Below, one piece after another: positions 1 to 7,232 of a DNA stretch of 45,985 nucleotides. Position 1 is the stretch's first letter, and every line of letters begins with the position of its first letter. The notes under the pieces were generated by a model. That model was not told the DNA's origin. It did no database searches and saw only the letters and a program-made list of their open reading frames with translations. The DNA comes from a virus. The DNA lies in the IMG/VR virus record IMGVR_UViG_3300005253_000003, positions 1-45,985 of that record. The stretch is one strand, 5' to 3'. Made by a program: the position numbers and the translations under genes.

Positions 1-121
1 CTACGGCTGCAGCTTCCTTCTCTGCCTGCACCCGGAGATCGGCTGCTGTGTCGGCACGGGCTAGCGCGTCATCACGTTGTTGCTTGAGGCTGTCTGCGCG
101 GCCCTGTGCGGCCTGTACTTC
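1..121. repeat. Terminal direct repeat, left copy
   Basis: The first 121 bases are identical to 45865-45985. The repeat lies inside a coding region, and the reading frame continues perfectly across the join. This is the signature of a circular contig with a k-mer-sized overlap. I read it as an assembly overlap of a circular or circularly permuted genome and not as a biological long terminal repeat, although a short physical terminal redundancy cannot be excluded. Confidence 0.95.
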
Positions 122-235
122 ACCCCCCGCCGAGACGCCGCGCCGCCGGCCCCAGAGCCAGCCTAGCCCCACCACAGCGCCGGCAATCGCCAACACAGCG
201 AGCAGGACGCGGCCGATCTTTCGGAGCAGCTTCAT
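1..235 (-). CDS. Membrane-anchored coiled-coil protein, possible spanin-like lysis protein (N-terminal part)
   Basis: This gene starts at an ATG at 235 and runs off the left window edge. Its C-terminal part is at 45767-45985. Joined over the 121-bp overlap it encodes 110 residues. Residues 1-7 are basic (MKLLRKI), residues 9-28 form one hydrophobic helix, and residues 38-82 are an Ala/Gln/Asp-rich heptad-like coiled coil, followed by a Pro stretch (KPPPPTG) and a basic C-terminus. The N-in single-anchor plus coiled-coil layout resembles inner-membrane spanins (Rz type). That role is inferred from shape and position, between a holin-like gene and the endolysin. The start overlaps the holin-like stop as ATGA (232-235), with an AAGAAGGA ribosome-binding site just upstream. 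Confidence 0.75.
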   Translation of the reverse strand, partial: MKLLRKIGRVLLAVLAIAGAVVGLGWLWGRRRGVSAGGEVQAAQGRADSLKQQRDDALARADTAADLRVQAEKEAAAV

Positions 236-624
236 TCCTTCTTCAGATCCCCCGGAGCCACCGTCTGCCCCGGCAGCGCCAGCACCACCCCACGCTTTGC
301 GGCTGCCCGGCGCAGCACCTCGAAGAGCCACAGAGACAGAGCCCCCGCTACACCGAAGTAAGCAGCCGCCGGGACTATTCCCATTACAGCGGGTTCGGGG
401 TTGCGCCAGAAAATACCGATCACGATCCCCGACAGTACAGGGTGCAGCGGCAGCGTCTTGCGTGCCCAGTACCACAGCCATTTGGGCCGCAGTGTTTCCG
501 CGTGTTTTTTCGTGAAGATGTTTTTCACCATCACCTGCCCGATCACCATCGCGATCACAGCCCATGCGATGAAGGGCCAGTGTGGCAAAACGTGAGCGTT
601 GAGAAATTCCATTACTTGATCCAT
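232..624 (-). CDS. Small membrane protein, probable holin
   Basis: The 130-residue product has three hydrophobic segments: about residues 17-34 (ending GQVMV), 62-73 (VLSGIVIGIF) and 79-104 (rich in Ala, Gly and Leu, ending LWLFEVL). A basic stretch (residues 35-56) and a charged C-terminus (DLKKE) flank them. The size, number of membrane spans and position directly before the coiled-coil protein and amidase fit a holin, which would form inner-membrane pores that release or activate the endolysin. No holin family is recognised by sequence, so the function is inferred. An AGAGG motif lies about 11 nt before the ATG at 624; a second ATG at 612 is an alternative start. Confidence 0.7.
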   Translation of the reverse strand: MDQVMEFLNAHVLPHWPFIAWAVIAMVIGQVMVKNIFTKKHAETLRPKWLWYWARKTLPLHPVLSGIVIGIFWRNPEPAVMGIVPAAAYFGVAGALSLWLFEVLRRAAAKRGVVLALPGQTVAPGDLKKE

Positions 625-653
625 CTCTGTACTACCTCTTTTGAAAAAGTGCC

Positions 654-730
654 TGGGCCCGGATCATTATAGCGCAAGGGAGAGAAGGATTAAAACCCGA
701 CCCTGCGCCACACCTACAGACCCGGGCCCA
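654..730. repeat. Inverted repeat in the 114-bp gap before the holin-like gene
   Basis: TGGGCCCGG at 654-662 is the exact reverse complement of CCGGGCCCA at 722-730, with a 59-nt loop. Each arm also contains the self-complementary GGGCCC. The gap 625-738 holds no gene. The pair could fold into a transcript hairpin before the lysis genes, but no U-tract follows it, so I do not call it an intrinsic terminator. Confidence 0.45.
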
Positions 731-738
731 AACATAAA

Positions 739-1077
739 CTAGCCACCCCCGGATCGCACCCGCTCTCTTGGTGGTTTCAGACGCATTTCATCCAGTACGC
801 GAGTGATGCGATCTAAGATCTCTGTCTGCTTCTCTTGCGTTTTTTCAATCGCTACCATCGTCATGCGCATTGAGACCAATGGAGTCACCCCATGGACATC
901 AGTTTGGGTGTGCTGCTTGTACATGTGGCGAACGTGTCCCGCCATTTCTTCCAGCTTTCTTTCGTCGGTTGCGTCTTGGCCCTTCTTCCACTTCAAAATA
1001 AAGCTGAAAACTTCACGCAACAGCAGCAGGGCAACTACTGCCCCTAATCCAAGCTGTGTCCAATCTGTAGAAGCCAT
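739..1077 (-). CDS. Single-span membrane protein of the lysis region
   Basis: The 112-residue product has one hydrophobic helix at about residues 8-28 (GLGAVVALLLLREVFSFIL), then a basic stretch (KWKKG) and a long charged, amphipathic and probably helical domain ending in RSGGG. It lies between the tail-fibre gene and the holin-like gene, in the usual place of phage lysis genes. The topology (short N-terminus out, long charged domain in the cytoplasm) fits a one-span holin or holin regulator, but nothing in the sequence proves it. No good ribosome-binding site is seen before the ATG, so expression may be coupled to the fibre gene, which ends at 1080. Confidence 0.65.
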   Translation of the reverse strand: MASTDWTQLGLGAVVALLLLREVFSFILKWKKGQDATDERKLEEMAGHVRHMYKQHTQTDVHGVTPLVSMRMTMVAIEKTQEKQTEILDRITRVLDEMRLKPPRERVRSGGG

Positions 1078-1079
1078 GG

Positions 1080-2279
1080 CTACGCAACGATGATGTCTAG
1101 AAGACTGCCACCCCTACCGCCAAGACACATACCCGCGTGTGTAGTCTTATCGCTCTGACCCACTACGATCAGACGATCAGTGTGGTAGGTAACGGCAGGA
1201 TCTATTGCAGAGCCCCGCAGAAAACTTGGTTGCCGTCGCACCAACCACGTTGCACCCCCATCAGTGGATCGCAGCAAATGATTTGCGGTAGCCATGTAGA
1301 GCGTGCCGGCACCATCAGAAACGATGGATGTGATGTCTTCTGCCAAGTCCCCGTCAATGCTTTTGTCAGTCCATGTAGTGGTGCCGTTGGGGCTCACCGC
1401 GATCTTACCGCCGTCGCCAACGATAATAAAAAGCCCCGACTTGGGATCCCAAGCACAGTCATTGAAATCAACCCCGGCTAGCGAACCGGGAAGATTACCG
1501 GATTGATCGGTGTGGCTAGTGGCATCCCCGTTGATGCTTTGAACTCGTACCCCTACACTTAACCCCACAGTGATGAAGCGATCCAAAGTAGGTGACCAGA
1601 TCGCAGCCTTTCCGGCAAAGCCGTTTGAGGCCCACGCAGTGCCGTTTGTGCTTTGGATTGTTTCAGCCCCTACCGGCATGATGATGTGAGTTGCACTCTC
1701 TGCCATGCCTCCATGATTACCGGCACCAATAGAAGGATCTGTGCGTACAGTGAATGCGCCTGTAGGATCAGCCGCAGTCAAGATCAGATCTGTAGAACCT
1801 GTCTTGGTGCCGATGATCCAAAGTCCGGCAACCACTGAAAAGATCATTGATCGGGGGTGCTCAATTCCGATGAAGTCCCCAGGGTTTGAGTTAGTCTGCC
1901 AAGTAACCCCATCATCACTACGCAGCAGTACTTTGCTTCCAGAGTGAGCCCCAAGCATCGCAAGCTGTGTTGCTACAGGTTGCTGCAAACGGGATGCGAT
2001 TCCTAGTAGTTGCCCCGCTGTGATTGTTGCCGTCGTATACAGCGTAGGCTCAATCGGAAGCAGTGACATGAAGTCTTGCTTCTCCAGGTATTGCAGCCAC
2101 TGCCCCCGGGCGTTTTCATCATGGTTGAATTCCTGCGGGGGCGGTTGCTCTTCAGGCAACCAACCTTCAACCCGCTTGCCTGCACCCGGATCGCTTTTCG
2201 TCGGTGTACCGGCTTTGGGGGGGCTTGTGTAATTTAGATCAGTTGCCCACACGGGGGGATCTACGGCTGGTCTAGGCAT
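1080..2279 (-). CDS. Tail fibre or receptor-binding protein with beta-propeller repeats
   Basis: The 399-residue product is a likely host-recognition fibre attached to the baseplate. The first 65 residues carry the N-terminal pattern of many phage fibres (PPxWATDLNY, GTPTKSDPGAG, then an N-rich WLQYLEKQ segment) that anchors to the baseplate. The rest contains repeated Ser/Asn-Gly-x-x-Trp turns (LLRSDDGVTW, IQSTNGTAW, AVSPNGTTTW, LLRSTDGGATW) with intervening hydrophobic strands (LFIIVGDGGKI, RFITVGLSV). These BNR/sortilin-like repeats point to a beta-propeller tip. It follows the DUF2612-type baseplate gene by 5 bp, where fibre genes usually sit. No separate fibre chaperone is seen. The sugar or protein it binds is unknown. 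Confidence 0.75.
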   Translation of the reverse strand: MPRPAVDPPVWATDLNYTSPPKAGTPTKSDPGAGKRVEGWLPEEQPPPQEFNHDENARGQWLQYLEKQDFMSLLPIEPTLYTTATITAGQLLGIASRLQQPVATQLAMLGAHSGSKVLLRSDDGVTWQTNSNPGDFIGIEHPRSMIFSVVAGLWIIGTKTGSTDLILTAADPTGAFTVRTDPSIGAGNHGGMAESATHIIMPVGAETIQSTNGTAWASNGFAGKAAIWSPTLDRFITVGLSVGVRVQSINGDATSHTDQSGNLPGSLAGVDFNDCAWDPKSGLFIIVGDGGKIAVSPNGTTTWTDKSIDGDLAEDITSIVSDGAGTLYMATANHLLRSTDGGATWLVRRQPSFLRGSAIDPAVTYHTDRLIVVGQSDKTTHAGMCLGGRGGSLLDIIVA

Positions 2280-2284
2280 GATGT

Positions 2285-2905
2285 TTATCCTTCTTTGTTT
2301 CCGAACTTGCCACCCGAGGGGGTGTCTGAATTGAAAAAGCCCTTATCAGGATCGTTGGGTCCATCACCACCGAAAGTGAAGGTGTCTGCCTTCAGCGTGG
2401 TTGTGTAAATGAAATCGAGTTTGATCCCTGCACCCCGCGCATCGTTTAACAGATTGAAAACGATCAAAGGATCAAGCGGCCCAATGTCAGTGAGCAAAGA
2501 AATACGAAGAGCGGCCGGGGGTACATCTAGCAAAAGTATTTCTGCGGGTTGCTCCACACCTGTCAGCGTTGCAACTAACGCTAAAATCTCGATCAACTGC
2601 TCTGCGTGCCCATCCGATCGATTTACTTTGATGCGTGCTTTGATGATGGTGCGGTAGTCATCATCATCAAGTCCTACCCGCTCTGGTTGCCCAACGATGA
2701 CACCAAGTATGTCAAGCTGCACACCTACAGCCGCATCAATGGTGCGATCTGTGATCAATTCAAATAGCGCATCTTCTAATTCCTGCACCTGATCCAGAAA
2801 GATCAAAATGAGCGAAGCCAAACGCGGCTTGTTCTTGTAGCGATCGATGAAGAGCAGCAACCCTTCTGCGGTGTGCTGCGTGTTTTTGGTAATCTCTTGG
2901 GGCAT
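2285..2905 (-). CDS. Baseplate wedge-type protein, DUF2612-like
   Basis: The 206-residue product follows the baseplate J-like gene. It has the layout of DUF2612/gpI-like proteins: an N-terminal helical half (residues 15-100, including LQLDILGVIVGQPERVGL followed by DDDDYRTIIKARI) and a C-terminal beta-rich half ending FTFGGDGPNDPDKGF. In Pam3-like and P2-like tails this protein joins the J protein to form the wedge that carries the fibres. That role is family knowledge; the match here rests on the conserved VGQPERxGL-DDxxYR stretch and gene order. Confidence 0.8.
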   Translation of the reverse strand: MPQEITKNTQHTAEGLLLFIDRYKNKPRLASLILIFLDQVQELEDALFELITDRTIDAAVGVQLDILGVIVGQPERVGLDDDDYRTIIKARIKVNRSDGHAEQLIEILALVATLTGVEQPAEILLLDVPPAALRISLLTDIGPLDPLIVFNLLNDARGAGIKLDFIYTTTLKADTFTFGGDGPNDPDKGFFNSDTPSGGKFGNKEG

Positions 2906-2914
2906 CTGCTTATT

Positions 2915-4096
2915 TTATATGACGGTGATCCGGCTTGTGTCCAAGTCTGCGATCTCTCGCGGGCCTATGGGTAGATTTGCTGATCCGTCTGTTGGAGTAA
3001 CGAAACCGGCAGTGGTGCCCACGAGATCGATCACCCCGGGCACTCCGAAGACAGGCACGCAGTACGCAGACAAAATTACATCGTCTCCGATCCCCTGTAT
3101 TTTGTCTCCGAAGTCTGCAACCGCTTGCTTCAGATCTACCAGCACAAAGGGCGGGATCTCAGTGGTTAAATCAAATTCAATAAACACATTTTTGACGACA
3201 GCCCGTGAGAAATTGATGATGTGATCCACCCCCTGTGTATCTGTAGCGGTGCCCGACTCACTGCCGAAGGCTTCGATCCCGGCCGGCTTGCTATCCCAAA
3301 TCGCTTGTGCAATCTCATCATCATTTGCAGTAGGTGCTACACCATCAAAGATCACAGCTTCAAAAGACTTGCCTGGCAATCCGTTGGCATCTACTAGAAG
3401 CGTTGTATTTTCAAATACGTTAACACTGATCACTTTATCAACCTGTGCCACGTCTGCACGAATTGCATCGACGGTTGAGCTACCCACCCGGGCAAGCTCT
3501 TCTTCACGCCGGATGCGCAAGGCAACATCACTCTCTATGCCTTCACCTTCTGTGGCGTCTGCGGGATTGCTAACATCATTCCAACCCACCACAGGCTCTG
3601 CGATCACAATCAGTGTGCCTGCCAAAGCTACAACGGGGCCTGTGCTCTCTGCCTCGAATAGTTCACCCGGGTTAGACGGAGGCGCACCACCTGGTGAAAC
3701 GATCTCATTGACGTTGACAAACCTGGAATCAGGATCACCCGTAACATGCGCAATCAGATCCCCCGGTGCGTAGGTGCCCGCATCTAGATCAACATCAGCA
3801 AGTACCTGCGATTTCGTTGCGCCCCTGCGCTGCGTACCGGTGATGAGCGCAAGCACTGTCTGTGAAAAATCTGAAACGTTATCCGGATTGAAACTGTCAT
3901 AGGCTGCCTGTGCAAGCTCCCAAAGCTCACGCAGCTTGCTCGCAAAGATCCCGTTGAGTTGTCCAACGGGTGAGCTTGCCGATGTATCAAGCGTGCTTGA
4001 GATCTCTGATCGCTCTTCGGTTTCAATTTCCGTGAGAAGTTCTTCCAACGTTTTTGCTGAAAAGCCGGTAGGTGTGACGCCGAATGGTGCGGGCAT
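2915..4096 (-). CDS. Baseplate J-like wedge protein
   Basis: The 393-residue product matches the Baseplate_J family (P2 gpJ, Mu gp47, T4 gp6 relatives). Seen here are the N-terminal TPTGFSAKTLEELL start, the helical segment SSPVGQLNGIFASKLRELWE and the family hallmark segment TEGEGIESDVALRIRREEEL near residues 180-200, followed by a beta-rich domain. It forms the iris-like ring of the baseplate around the hub. It shares one base with the gp25-like gene upstream (stop/start overlap at 4096), consistent with coupled translation of the wedge proteins. Confidence 0.9.
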   Translation of the reverse strand: MPAPFGVTPTGFSAKTLEELLTEIETEERSEISSTLDTSASSPVGQLNGIFASKLRELWELAQAAYDSFNPDNVSDFSQTVLALITGTQRRGATKSQVLADVDLDAGTYAPGDLIAHVTGDPDSRFVNVNEIVSPGGAPPSNPGELFEAESTGPVVALAGTLIVIAEPVVGWNDVSNPADATEGEGIESDVALRIRREEELARVGSSTVDAIRADVAQVDKVISVNVFENTTLLVDANGLPGKSFEAVIFDGVAPTANDDEIAQAIWDSKPAGIEAFGSESGTATDTQGVDHIINFSRAVVKNVFIEFDLTTEIPPFVLVDLKQAVADFGDKIQGIGDDVILSAYCVPVFGVPGVIDLVGTTAGFVTPTDGSANLPIGPREIADLDTSRITVI

Positions 4097-4512
4097 TATG
4101 GTAGCTCCACAATCAGAGGTGGAAAGTCTTTTGACGAGAGCCTACCACCATCGGTCATGGTCCCCTCAAAATTCACTTGTGCGCGACGATCTGAACCGAT
4201 CACAAGGTCCAATGTCTCCACAGTTTCGACCCCATTGATACCAAGGATCACGTCTCTGAAAATTGCCCGCATGATGTTTTTGTTTGGGTTCTTCTTGAAG
4301 ACTTCTTCAAAGTACGGGATCCCTTCACGCTTATCTAGATGCCATTCACCCTTGAAGAAGTGCAGCTTCTGCCGAAGCTCCTGCACAACGGCTTCGGGGC
4401 TAGGCACCTTTTCTGAATTCTCAAGCAACACGATCTGCCCGGCGTCGAGTTGTAAATCCCCCTCTATGGGATTCGTGCCATCTACAATTGTTGTGAGCTT
4501 CAGGGTTGACAT
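4096..4512 (-). CDS. Baseplate wedge protein, gp25/gpW-like
   Basis: The 138-residue product is a small wedge protein between the spike and J genes. Residues 55-85 (GEWHLDKREGIPYFEEVFKK) and the IMRAIFRDVILGINGVETVE stretch resemble GPW/gp25 proteins, which link the sheath-initiating baseplate layer to gp6/J. GIPYFEEVF followed by a helix and a beta-hairpin is typical of the family in Pam3-type tails. The assignment combines these motifs with conserved order (hub, spike, gp25, J). Confidence 0.8.
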   Translation of the reverse strand: MSTLKLTTIVDGTNPIEGDLQLDAGQIVLLENSEKVPSPEAVVQELRQKLHFFKGEWHLDKREGIPYFEEVFKKNPNKNIMRAIFRDVILGINGVETVETLDLVIGSDRRAQVNFEGTMTDGGRLSSKDFPPLIVELP

Positions 4513-4514
4513 GA

Positions 4515-5156
4515 TTAGCTGTCCAATTTGTGTTTGCTTGAAAGCTCTGCGGCTGTCATTAAGGTTGACGGATCAGGGAAGCCTGAAACACCGGGCCCCG
4601 TTGTAACTCCTAGATGTTTGTGTGTGTTGAAAAGAGTAAGAAGCGCATCACCTTTGACAAGCCTTTCAGATGCACCCGTGCTGCCTAAGAAAACTTCAGA
4701 TCCAATGGTGAGCTTTGATCCCACTTTGCCCGATCCTAGCTTCTCACCGTTTGGCCGTAGCCCGGGGTAAAACACTGCGCCGGCAAGCCCATGCGCACGC
4801 TGATCCCCCGTGGTGCCGGGCTCCCCGGTGCTGCGCCACACGCCTAGATCCCGCTCGCAGAAAACAGCAAGCCCGCTGTCGTTCTTGGCAAGGGGAAAGG
4901 TAATAAAGTGAGAGCCCCCACCACCACTCGGCCACATGACTGGGACGTCCGGAAAGGTGGGTAAATCTTCAAGCTCAAACGGATCTGTAGCCTGCGAATC
5001 GTTCTCTAGCGAGCGGCGAAACTGAGGCACGAGATCTACCGTCTCACGGCTTGCGCTGTAGCTGATCACGCGCACAGGCATCGCTGTATGAAGCTCCTGC
5101 ATGTGCGCCTCGATCGCACGCCGGATCAGTTCAGCAGTTGTGGGTGTATCAGGCAT
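4515..5156 (-). CDS. Tail spike/baseplate assembly protein, Gp138- or gpV-like
   Basis: I place the start at the ATG at 5156, which overlaps the hub stop as TGATG, giving 213 residues. A longer reading from 5201 would run 45 nt into the hub gene. Residues 8-20 (TAELIRRAIEAHMQ) form the N-terminal helix of Gp138-type proteins. An OB-like region follows (MPVRVISYSASRETVDLVPQ) and then the hallmark GLAVFCERDLGVWRSTG about residue 120. The C-terminal half is Gly/Ser-rich beta structure ending in a His-containing segment (THKHLG). The family forms the central spike that pierces the outer membrane and caps the hub. Confidence 0.85.
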   Translation of the reverse strand: MPDTPTTAELIRRAIEAHMQELHTAMPVRVISYSASRETVDLVPQFRRSLENDSQATDPFELEDLPTFPDVPVMWPSGGGGSHFITFPLAKNDSGLAVFCERDLGVWRSTGEPGTTGDQRAHGLAGAVFYPGLRPNGEKLGSGKVGSKLTIGSEVFLGSTGASERLVKGDALLTLFNTHKHLGVTTGPGVSGFPDPSTLMTAAELSSKHKLDS

Positions 5157-6013
5157 CAGGCAGCACTCACCAAGGGCTCGCATTCTATGTCTACAAACCA
5201 ATCTATGCTCGCAGTGTCTCCGGTGTACTCTGCTTTGTTGACGCGAAAAAATCCCGTCACTCTGTTGGTTTCAAAACGCACCGTGCGACCCGGAAACAGA
5301 TCGGCAATCATCAGTGTACGAGCCCGTGCAATCCCATCGCTTGACACTGAGGGGGTATCAATCAATCCGGTTGTAGGGCTAAGGACAATCGCTTCACCTG
5401 ACAGGGCTCTGCGCCGGGTGACGATCTGCACTGCTCCGTTTTGAATTGAATACTCAAGCCCGGCAGAGCGCAAGAGCCCGTCAAGCTCTGCAGCCACGTT
5501 GCCGGACACCACCGTACCATTCGGAAACACGGCACCTGCAAACGGAAACTCCACCTTTCCTAGCGCTTTGAGATTGCCCAAACCTAAGCCCATTGCCGTC
5601 ACCAGATCTTCAATGGCTTTCTTGATGCTAGTCCCAGGTGCGTAGCTCTTACTGGTGCGGGCTTGTCTGTGTCGCTTCTCACCGTCGCCGCTCTTGACGT
5701 GGGTTATAAGATCTGCTTCTTCACGGGTCGTGTGTGCGGTACGTAGATCCCCTGCGAATATCAGTGAAGTTTCTGCAAAGCCTTCTTGCTCTGGTGTGCC
5801 TGGTGATCGTTCGTAGCCTGCTTCAAAAGTGACAGCGGCTATTTTCTTTTCTTCCACTGCCTGCCGGCTGTCCGGCGACAGATTCTTAACATTGATCTCT
5901 GCTGTATTTGGCTCACGCTTGAGAGACCGCGTGATCTTGAAATCAAGATCCAGCTTTTCTATCAGCAGGTTGTCGATCGTCAACCTGTAGGCACGTTTAA
6001 AAAGCGCAGCCAT
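5156..6013 (-). CDS. Baseplate hub protein
   Basis: The 285-residue product starts MAALFKRAYRLTIDN and has the pattern of hub proteins of simple contractile tails (Pam3 gp19-like, distant gp27/gpD relatives). These features are an N-terminal beta domain (DLDFKITRSLKREPNTAEIN), a central helical part (SIKKAIEDLVTAMGLGLGN), an LLRSAGLEYSIQNGAVQIV segment with the typical hub turn, and a C-terminal beta domain. The hub forms the trimer connecting tube and spike. It sits between the plug-like gene (1-nt overlap at 6013) and the spike gene (TGATG overlap at 5156), as expected. Confidence 0.8.
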   Translation of the reverse strand: MAALFKRAYRLTIDNLLIEKLDLDFKITRSLKREPNTAEINVKNLSPDSRQAVEEKKIAAVTFEAGYERSPGTPEQEGFAETSLIFAGDLRTAHTTREEADLITHVKSGDGEKRHRQARTSKSYAPGTSIKKAIEDLVTAMGLGLGNLKALGKVEFPFAGAVFPNGTVVSGNVAAELDGLLRSAGLEYSIQNGAVQIVTRRRALSGEAIVLSPTTGLIDTPSVSSDGIARARTLMIADLFPGRTVRFETNRVTGFFRVNKAEYTGDTASIDWFVDIECEPLVSAA

Positions 6014-6369
6014 TACGTAAGCTCCGCTTCTTCAAAGTAGATGAGCACGAAACGATCCCCTAACTCAAACAGCCCTGCATCCCGCGTAAGTTGATTCAGA
6101 ACGTCTTGATCGTCACCTGCGCCCTGCTGATCTACAACCATCAACACCCCGGCCGGCCGCCGCTCATCCCTGATGAAACGTTCTATGGGAAAGTTGGTAG
6201 TGAGCCGTAGCCCTGAAGCGATTGGGTTTTCATCCTGATCTGTCACATCCACAAACCAACGATCTAGCCTTTCGTTGTACTGGAAGAAAAGCACGAAGTC
6301 TTCCCCGTCCAACTGTGTGCGTTGGCTGTAGCTGGAAAGCTCTACGGATGTGGGTACGGTAAGGCTCAA
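6013..6369 (-). CDS. Baseplate plug-like protein (Pam3 gp18-like)
   Basis: The 118-residue, mainly beta-predicted protein includes the signature RTQLDGEDFVLFFQYNERLD and RWFVDVTDQDENPIASGLRL stretches. These match the small plug protein of Pam3-type baseplates, which closes the hub lumen. It overlaps the Dit-like gene by 4 nt (6366-6369) and the hub by 1 nt. The family match is from memory of the conserved FxYNxRxxRW pattern; the role follows from gene order. Confidence 0.75.
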   Translation of the reverse strand: MSLTVPTSVELSSYSQRTQLDGEDFVLFFQYNERLDRWFVDVTDQDENPIASGLRLTTNFPIERFIRDERRPAGVLMVVDQQGAGDDQDVLNQLTRDAGLFELGDRFVLIYFEEAELT

Positions 6370-7232
6370 TTAAACAAACTTTCCACGAAATCTATACCAG
6401 CATCAGTAAGTTTTTTCGCTGCACTTGCTGATCGCTCTGGGGCTTTGTCTTCTGTGGTGCGCTTGTTGCCCCGCTTGCGGCTTTTCTCCCCACGTGTCTG
6501 CAGGGGCTCTGTGATCTGCACTGTCTCTGTTGAAACAACCCGCACCTGCACCGCATCGAGAGTGATCCGCACTGAATCTGTAGCCTCTATGGGTGTCTCC
6601 ATGTTTTCAAAGATCATGTTTTCGTAGGTGCGCAGACTTGTAACGATCTTGATGAAGGTGCCTGTAGCTATGATCTTGCGTAGCTCTTCATAGACTTCAT
6701 TAACCCGGTTGAATTCCTGCGAGAATTGCAACACGGTTGCGCCCGGCCCATCTGCGGCAGCTTCAGGTATGATCGGCTGCGGTGTGAATTGAGGTTTGAT
6801 CCCGGGGATCTTCACAGAGCCTGCAAAGGTGATCCCCAAACCTACAACAGCCGGAGCACCTGCGGCTGCCGCAATTGCTCCAATGCTCACCCCTTTTGTC
6901 AGATCTCGCACTGTACGCGGGGGGCTGCCGGGGTTTGTCAGGATCGGGTTGCCGTCCTGCCTGCGGGGAGGTGAGGTAGCAAAAAGGATCGTGGGCTGGA
7001 ACGCGCTTGTTGCACCGCTGGCGTGTGACCCGGGCTGCCGGATCGGTGTGTTCGTGATCATGACTGTAACGGTGTAACGGTCATTCTCTGGCCGCACGTT
7101 GTCACTGATGTTGGTTCCTTCATCAACCGCGTGCTCTGTGACCAGAGCCGCATTATTGTGCGTCTCTTCAATGGTTGCATCAACACTGATCAAAGCTTCT
7201 ATGCCGCTAGGCTTTGTGAAAAAGATTTCCAT
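6366..7232 (-). CDS. Dit-like tail protein
   Basis: The 288-residue product lies directly after the tape measure. Its N-terminus (FTKPSGIEALISVDATIEET) and the NDRYTVTVMITNTP segment match the Dit-like N-terminal domain of simple myophage tails, a beta-sandwich around the first tube ring. A central hydrophobic Gly/Ala segment (residues 115-137) is followed by a second folded part with RVNEVYEELRKIIATGTFIK and TYENMIFENMETPI, also typical of the family. The C-terminal 50 residues are basic (GEKSRKRGNKR) and probably disordered. Confidence 0.75.
   Translation of the reverse strand: MEIFFTKPSGIEALISVDATIEETHNNAALVTEHAVDEGTNISDNVRPENDRYTVTVMITNTPIRQPGSHASGATSAFQPTILFATSPPRRQDGNPILTNPGSPPRTVRDLTKGVSIGAIAAAAGAPAVVGLGITFAGSVKIPGIKPQFTPQPIIPEAAADGPGATVLQFSQEFNRVNEVYEELRKIIATGTFIKIVTSLRTYENMIFENMETPIEATDSVRITLDAVQVRVVSTETVQITEPLQTRGEKSRKRGNKRTTEDKAPERSASAAKKLTDAGIDFVESLFN

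Noticed and set aside
1-121. Biological long terminal repeat
   Set aside because: The repeat lies inside a continuous gene and has a k-mer-like length, so an assembly overlap is more likely.
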